From positions 1,302,001-1,366,000 of the forward strand of contig CP102281.1 of NCBI GenBank assembly GCA_025150425.1: a stretch of 64,000 bases of DNA, read 5' to 3'. Made by a program: the position numbers and the translations under genes. How positions within the stretch are numbered: position 1 is the first letter of the stretch; every line of letters starts with the position of its first letter. Origin of the DNA: [Eubacterium] siraeum (GTDB lineage Bacteria; Bacillota; Clostridia; Oscillospirales; Ruminococcaceae). Shown here piece after piece: positions 59,482 through 64,000 of this stretch. Below the pieces are notes generated by a model. The model searched no databases, had not been told where the DNA came from, and saw nothing but the letters and a program-made list of their open reading frames with translations.

Positions 59482-60485
59482 GATGCTTTGAAATCCGCAG
59501 ATATGCCGTCCGAAACCGAAACGGTACCGTCATTTCTTGTGATGATATATTCCGCAATGTTGTATTTTTCGTAAAACTCGGCGGTTTTTTCTTCGCCCAT
59601 CACGAAAAATGCGGTAGACAGCGCATCGCTTATAAGACCGCTTGCAGAATAGACAGTACAGCTTTTTATTCCGTTGTCGGTAGGATAAGCCGTGGACGGA
59701 TCTATTATGTGGATATACTTTTTGCCGTTATGCTCGACATATCGGTTTGCGCCGTTTGAAGTGGCGATGTAGCCCTCGTCTACAGTGAGAGTGCCAACGG
59801 GAGTGTTCGTTTCATCGGCGGTGATTGATATTCTGCGGCTGTTGCCGTTATCCTTGCCTATCGTAAGGATACTTCCGCCGAAATCCACCACTGCTGACGT
59901 AACTCCGGATTTTCTCAGATACGAGTCAAGCATATCCATAGCGTAGCCCTTTGCCGCCGCACCGAGATCGAGCGAGAAGCCGCCGTCGGTAAAGCAGACA
60001 GAAGTATTCTCATCATCAAATTCAATGTTGCGGTAACTATGCTTTCCTGCGAGTTTTTTGAGTTCATCGCTGTCGGGCATAGGCGGATTTTCCTTACCGA
60101 AGCCCCACATATCCGAAATATTGCCGAGCGTTATATCAAAAGCACCGTCCGTAAGACGTGAAAGTTCTGTACAGCTTTTGAGCAGATTATATGTCGATGT
60201 GTCGACCGTCACTTTTCCTGAACCTGCGTTTTTGTTGATTTTTGAAATTTCGCTGTCCGCTTTTGTTCTTGAAAGGGTATTGTCAAGTTCGTTGAGCATT
60301 CCCACAGCGCCTGCGCAGACCTCCTCAGCCGATATGCCGTCGCCCGTTTCATATATCGAAAACGATACGAAAGTGTCGAACGTAAAGCTGTCGTGCCTGT
60401 AAGGCTCAGCCTTGCCGCAGCCGCCAAGACAAGCGGGCAGGGAAACCGCAAAAAGCAGTGTCGGAATCAAAGATGTTTTTTTCAT
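59478..60485 (-). CDS. apbE: FAD:protein FMN transferase, lipoprotein
   Basis: A 335-residue ApbE. The signal peptide ends at lipobox LGGC (Cys near residue 23), so it is anchored outside the membrane. It transfers FMN from FAD to threonines of target proteins. Family blocks: FDTFVSFSIY, LSRTKADSEISKIN, GAFDITLGNISDMWGFG, LDLGAAAKGYAMD and HIIDPSTAYPTDNGIKSCTV. The metal and FAD-binding regions look intact. ATG 60485 follows GGAGAAGG; the frame upstream to 60524 is rejected. First gene of a five-gene minus-strand operon. No substrate flavoprotein is encoded nearby. Confidence 0.93.
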   Translation of the reverse strand: MKKTSLIPTLLFAVSLPACLGGCGKAEPYRHDSFTFDTFVSFSIYETGDGISAEEVCAGAVGMLNELDNTLSRTKADSEISKINKNAGSGKVTVDTSTYNLLKSCTELSRLTDGAFDITLGNISDMWGFGKENPPMPDSDELKKLAGKHSYRNIEFDDENTSVCFTDGGFSLDLGAAAKGYAMDMLDSYLRKSGVTSAVVDFGGSILTIGKDNGNSRRISITADETNTPVGTLTVDEGYIATSNGANRYVEHNGKKYIHIIDPSTAYPTDNGIKSCTVYSASGLISDALSTAFFVMGEEKTAEFYEKYNIAEYIITRNDGTVSVSDGISADFKAS

Positions 60486-60512
60486 ACCTTCTCCATTCGT
60501 TTTGTACATACT

Positions 60513-60541
60513 ATTATATACCAAAAAGTCTCGGATTTCAA
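60513..60541 (-). promoter_or_regulatory. Promoter of the apbE operon
   Basis: Minus strand -35 TTGAAA (60541-60536), 17-bp spacer, -10 TATAAT (60518-60513). Confidence 0.75.
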
Positions 60542-60599
60542 CTGATTTTCTTTAATTTATATTGTATTATTGTCCGAATGTGCGTCTGCAACAAAAAAG

Positions 60600-60628
60600 T
60601 TGCATTTCAGGCGGGTTTGTGATATAAT
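60600..60628 (+). promoter_or_regulatory. Promoter of ruvCAB-glmM
   Basis: -35 TTGCAT (60600-60605), 17-bp spacer, -10 TATAAT (60623-60628), divergent from the apbE promoter. Confidence 0.65.
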
Positions 60629-60699
60629 CATTTAGTATGGAATTTTGTTTTTTGTTTTGGCTGTAAGCACGGCTCAGAACATATGTTTACGGAGGCTGT

Positions 60700-61203
60700 A
60701 TGCGTATTATCGGAATAGACCCCGGCTATGCGATTGTCGGTTTCGGTGTCGTTGATTATATCGGCGGAAAATTCAGCGTCAAGGATTTCGGCGCAATAAC
60801 GACCGATAAGGATACGCCGTTCCCTAAACGTCTTTGTGAAATATATGAAGATTACTGTCAGATACTGGATAACTGGAAGCCTGATGCGCTTTCAATAGAA
60901 CGTCTTTATTTCACGAACAATCAGAAAACAGGAATAGATGTCGCACAGGCAAGAGGCATTATAATAATGGCGGCGGCACAACGTGGCATCGAAATAAACG
61001 AGTACACACCCTTACAGGTAAAGCAGGCTGTCGTAGGCTACGGTCAGGCGGTAAAAAAACAGGTGCAGGAGATGACGAAAAACATTCTCAAGCTCCCCTT
61101 TGTGCCAAAGCCCGATGATACTGCGGACGCACTCGCAATGACAATATGCCACGCCCAGACAAGCGGCTCATTGCTCAGAAATATAAAGACATCAAATATA
61201 TAA
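60700..61203 (+). CDS. ruvC: Holliday junction resolvase
   Basis: A 167-residue RuvC endonuclease. Catalytic acidic residues are in RIIGIDPGYAIVGFG (Asp7), LSIERLYFTNNQKT (Glu near 68) and PDDTADALAMTICH (two Asp near 140). It cleaves Holliday junctions bound by RuvAB. RBS GGAGG is 6 bases before the ATG. First gene of ruvC-ruvA-ruvB in the order common in clostridia. Confidence 0.97.
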   Translation: MRIIGIDPGYAIVGFGVVDYIGGKFSVKDFGAITTDKDTPFPKRLCEIYEDYCQILDNWKPDALSIERLYFTNNQKTGIDVAQARGIIIMAAAQRGIEINEYTPLQVKQAVVGYGQAVKKQVQEMTKNILKLPFVPKPDDTADALAMTICHAQTSGSLLRNIKTSNI

Positions 61204-61220
61204 GAAAAGAGTTTTGATTT

Positions 61221-61820
61221 ATGATATACAGTGTTAACGGAACGGTAGACCTTATCGAGCCTAACCTTGCGGTCATTGACTGCGGCGGTGTTGGCTATGC
61301 CTGCCGCACCACAGCGAATACGTTGTCACAGCTTAAAATCGGTGAAAAGGCAAAACTGCTGACCTATCTTTCCGTAAGAGAGGATGCGGTCGAGCTGTTC
61401 GGCTTTTATGATGCCGCAGAGCTTAACTGCTTCAGGATGCTGATTTCCGTTTCCGGTGTCGGACCAAAAGCGGCGCTGTCGATATTATCGGGAATGACAC
61501 CGCAGGCATTCGCACTTTGCGTTGCGTCCGGTGACGGCAAGACGCTTACAAACGCACCCGGCATCGGCAGAAAAACCGCAGAACGCATCGTACTTGAACT
61601 TAAGGATAAGGTGTCAAAGCAGGACGTAGCCGCAGGTGTAAAGGGCAGTGCAGTGCCGATAGTCGCCGCCCCGTCAAATACCTATGCCGAGGCAGTATCC
61701 GCACTTATGGTACTCGGCTATTCAAACGGCGAGGCAACATCTGCACTCAGCGGACTTGACCCGTCAGCACCCTCAGACGAGCTTATAAGAGCAGGACTTA
61801 AAAAGCTGGCTAAATTCTGA
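61221..61820 (+). CDS. ruvA: Holliday junction DNA helicase subunit RuvA
   Basis: A 199-residue RuvA with its three domains. An OB-fold N-terminal part (SVNGTVDLIEPNLAVIDCGGVGY) comes first. Two helix-hairpin-helix motifs follow (SVSGVGPKAALSIL and APGIGRKTAERIVLELKDK). A C-terminal UBA-like domain that contacts RuvB (about 150-199, YAEAVSALMVLGYSNGEA) ends the protein. It binds the junction as a tetramer. It begins 17 bp after ruvC with a weak RBS (AAGAAAAGAG). Confidence 0.97.
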   Translation: MIYSVNGTVDLIEPNLAVIDCGGVGYACRTTANTLSQLKIGEKAKLLTYLSVREDAVELFGFYDAAELNCFRMLISVSGVGPKAALSILSGMTPQAFALCVASGDGKTLTNAPGIGRKTAERIVLELKDKVSKQDVAAGVKGSAVPIVAAPSNTYAEAVSALMVLGYSNGEATSALSGLDPSAPSDELIRAGLKKLAKF

Positions 61821-61858
61821 TGCTCGTCACGCATTAACTTTGAAGGGAAAGCGTATAA

Positions 61859-62911
61859 ATGATTGAGAGAAATGACCTTTCATATACAGCCGATGACGAA
61901 GGCGCAAGAATAGTTGAGCCTCAGTTTTCTGCAGAGGATACCGATGTTGAGTTTTCCCTGCGCCCAAGAAAGCTGAACGAGTACATCGGACAGGAGAAGG
62001 TAAAGGAAAATTTACAGGTATATATACAGGCGGCAAAGAAAAGAAACGAGAGCCTTGACCACGTTTTGCTGTACGGTCCTCCCGGACTTGGCAAGACAAC
62101 GCTTGCAGGAATAATAGCAAACGAGATGGGCGTTAATTTCAAAGTCACCTCAGGCCCCGCAATCGAAAAGCCGGGCGAGCTTGCGGCTTTGCTTACAGGG
62201 CTTCAGGCGGGCGATGTGCTGTTTGTAGACGAGATACACCGCCTTTCAAGACAGGTAGAGGAGATACTCTATCCCGCTCTTGAGGACTGCGTGCTTGATA
62301 TTATGATAGGAAAAGGGCCTTCCGCCCAGTCGATAAGAGTTGACCTGAACAGATTTACGCTTATCGGCGCTACAACAAGAGCAGGACAGCTTACAGGACC
62401 TCTGCGTGACAGGTTCGGAGTGATAATGCGTCTTGAAATGTACACCCCCGACGAGCTTTGCGATATTGTAATGCGTTCATCGGTCATACTTTCCATTCCC
62501 TGCGACAGAAGCGGCGCTATGGAGATAGCAAAGCGTTCAAGAGGAACTCCCCGTATCGCAAACCGCCTGCTTAAGCGTGTGCGTGACTTTGCAGAGGTTA
62601 TGGGCAACGGAAAGATTACAAAGGAAATGGCAGACATTGCGCTCAACAGGCTTGAGATAGATAAGCTCGGTCTTGACAGCCTTGACAAGCGTTTCCTCAC
62701 TATGATAATAAACGGCTATAACGGCGGTCCTGTCGGACTTGAAACGCTGGCTTCGGCTCTCGGTGAAGAATCGGTCACGCTTGAGGATGTATGCGAGCCG
62801 TACCTTATGCAGCTGGGATTTATTTCACGAACACCCAGAGGCAGATGTGCGACCGAGCTTGCGTATAAGCATCTCGGACTTGTGCGTGACGGTCAGCAAA
62901 GGCTTGATTAA
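61859..62911 (+). CDS. ruvB: Holliday junction DNA helicase subunit RuvB
   Basis: A 350-residue AAA+ branch-migration motor. Conserved opening [19 protein letters not shown], Walker [14 protein letters not shown] (near residue 68), Walker [12 protein letters not shown] (near 121), sensor [19 protein letters not shown] with the arginine finger, and a C-terminal winged-helix domain ending [29 protein letters not shown]. Follows ruvA by 38 bp and precedes glmM by 54 bp without a terminator. Confidence 0.98.
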   Translation: MIERNDLSYTADDEGARIVEPQFSAEDTDVEFSLRPRKLNEYIGQEKVKENLQVYIQAAKKRNESLDHVLLYGPPGLGKTTLAGIIANEMGVNFKVTSGPAIEKPGELAALLTGLQAGDVLFVDEIHRLSRQVEEILYPALEDCVLDIMIGKGPSAQSIRVDLNRFTLIGATTRAGQLTGPLRDRFGVIMRLEMYTPDELCDIVMRSSVILSIPCDRSGAMEIAKRSRGTPRIANRLLKRVRDFAEVMGNGKITKEMADIALNRLEIDKLGLDSLDKRFLTMIINGYNGGPVGLETLASALGEESVTLEDVCEPYLMQLGFISRTPRGRCATELAYKHLGLVRDGQQRLD

Positions 62912-62965
62912 AATCATTAAAAATATATCGTGTTTGGAAAAAGGAAGAAAGGTATTTTAAGCATC

Positions 62966-64000
62966 ATGGGCAGATTATTCGGAACAGACGGTGCCAGAGG
63001 TATAGCCGTAACAGAGCTTACCTGCGAGCTTGCAATGAATATAGGCAGAGCCGCAGCCATCGTACTTACAAAGCAGAAAACACATAAAGGAAAAGCAAGG
63101 ATACTGATAGGCAAGGACACAAGAATATCTTCTGATATTCTCGAATCTGCGCTTATCGCAGGCATAACCTCGGTAGGTGCGGACGTTGAGCTTCTCGGAG
63201 TAGTACCCACCCCCGCAGTAGCCTATCTTGTAAGATATTACGGAGCGGACGCAGGCGTGATGATCTCAGCCTCGCACAACAGCGTCGAATATAACGGCAT
63301 AAAGCTGTTCTCATCGACAGGCTTCAAGCTCCCCGATGAAGTCGAAAACGAGATAGAGGCGCTGATACTCGACACTCCGGAAAAAATGACGCTTGTTGAC
63401 GGCTCGGATGTCGGCAGAGTAAGAACTATGTACGGTGCCGTAAGCGAGTACAACGAGCATATCCAGTCGACCGTCGACGGTAAGTTTCAGGGACTTCTTG
63501 TTGCGATAGACTGTGCGAACGGCAGTGCAAGCGCAACCGCAGAATCGCTTTTCTATAAGTTCGGAGCGGAATATGTATACATCAACAACGAGCCGGACGG
63601 CCTTAATATAAACGATAAATGCGGCTCCACGCACATAGAACAGCTTGTAGAGCTTGTTAAAAAGCGTGGCTGTGACGTTGGCTTTGCGTTTGACGGTGAT
63701 GCGGACAGATGCCTTGCTGTCGATGAAAAGGGCAACATAATAGACGGCGATAAGCTGATAGCTATCCTCTCACGTTATATGAAGGAAATGGGTACGCTGA
63801 AAAACAACACTGCTGTCGTCACCGTAATGAGCAATCTCGGCTTCCACCGCTTTATGAACGAAAACAAGATAGAAACGGTATGCACGAAGGTCGGCGACCG
63901 TTACGTTCTTGAAGAAATGCTGAACAACGGTTATAATATAGGCGGCGAACAGTCCGGACACATTATTTTCCTCGACCATGCAACCACAGGTGACGGACAG
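62966..64000 (+). CDS. glmM: Phosphoglucosamine mutase (5' part)
   Basis: The frame opens at ATG 62966 and runs off the window end, giving 345 of an expected about 450 residues. GRLFGTDGARGIAV is the classic N-terminus. The phosphorylated catalytic serine is in MISASHNSVEYNGIK (near residue 101). The metal-binding loop is FAFDGDADRCLAVDE (near 243), and the sugar-binding GGEQSGHIIF (near 327) is also present. It converts glucosamine-6-phosphate to glucosamine-1-phosphate for UDP-GlcNAc and peptidoglycan. RBS AGGAAGAAAGG lies 10 or more bases upstream. Likely co-transcribed with ruvB. Confidence 0.95.
   Translation, partial: MGRLFGTDGARGIAVTELTCELAMNIGRAAAIVLTKQKTHKGKARILIGKDTRISSDILESALIAGITSVGADVELLGVVPTPAVAYLVRYYGADAGVMISASHNSVEYNGIKLFSSTGFKLPDEVENEIEALILDTPEKMTLVDGSDVGRVRTMYGAVSEYNEHIQSTVDGKFQGLLVAIDCANGSASATAESLFYKFGAEYVYINNEPDGLNINDKCGSTHIEQLVELVKKRGCDVGFAFDGDADRCLAVDEKGNIIDGDKLIAILSRYMKEMGTLKNNTAVVTVMSNLGFHRFMNENKIETVCTKVGDRYVLEEMLNNGYNIGGEQSGHIIFLDHATTGDGQ

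Overview
The window looks like a chromosomal segment of a gut clostridium (Bacillota, Oscillospiraceae, of the Ruminococcus / [Eubacterium] siraeum type). This is inferred from AAAGGAG-type ribosome binding sites, TTG/TTTACA-17-TATAAT promoters, the family content (GGGtGRT protein, MoxR/DUF58 clusters, iorAB-paaK, ApbE/NusG_II/Gx-transporter operon, DUF896) and many intergenic GC-rich hairpin repeats. No rRNA, prophage or CRISPR array is present; there are two tRNA genes and two near-identical IS200 copies.

Layout. 1-8.8 kb: end of manA, a ROK glucokinase, ilvD, then radC-uvrB-uvrA (DNA repair). 8.8-10.8 kb: a strongly promoted pair, a NifU-like scaffold and the GGGtGRT protein. 10.9-16.4 kb: AraC regulator, a surface-anchored GH59-like galactosidase and a cytoplasmic GH35 beta-galactosidase, with a 104-bp tandem duplication at the 3' end of the last gene. 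16.4-21.8 kb: iorA-iorB-paaK (oxidation of aromatic 2-oxoacids) convergent with a sodium:amino-acid symporter that has a structured leader. 21.9-25.4 kb: small surface protein, SGNH-hydrolase lipoprotein and an LCP-like protein, all on the minus strand. 25.4-32.2 kb: alr, a 0.5-kb repeat element, then an AT-rich array of nine small membrane protein and lipoprotein genes ending in an exact 578-bp-period gene triplication. 32.2-36 kb: tRNA-Ser and tRNA-Leu, a GT4 glycosyltransferase, an IS200 and two terminator-linked repeat elements, and a YkgJ-family protein. 36.2-45.8 kb: two MoxR-DUF58 clusters, one with a transglutaminase membrane protein and one with a DUF4129-like protein, separated by a DHH phosphoesterase. 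45.8-48.7 kb: a manganese (yybP-ykoY) riboswitch and P-type ATPase. 48.7-54.1 kb: galM, a CorC-like protein, a lacI-tatD pair and an autoregulated lacI-family gene. 54.1-57.1 kb: second IS200 and a two-component system. 57.2-60.5 kb: apbE-nusG_II-Gx transporter-DUF896-sensor-like operon on the minus strand. 60.6-64 kb: ruvC-ruvA-ruvB and the start of glmM.

The most unusual signals are in the spaces between genes. A family of repeat elements with imperfect terminal inverted repeats lies between duplicated copies of the local terminator hairpin. At 26.6-27.2 kb the hairpin is one sequence and at 34.7-35.5 kb it is another, so the hairpin appears to be a target that was duplicated. Both IS200 copies also lie exactly between a gene's TAA stop codon and that gene's terminator hairpin. 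The array at 27.4-32.2 kb is the best candidate for an undescribed system: its paralogues share nearly identical 5' or 3' ends around divergent bodies.
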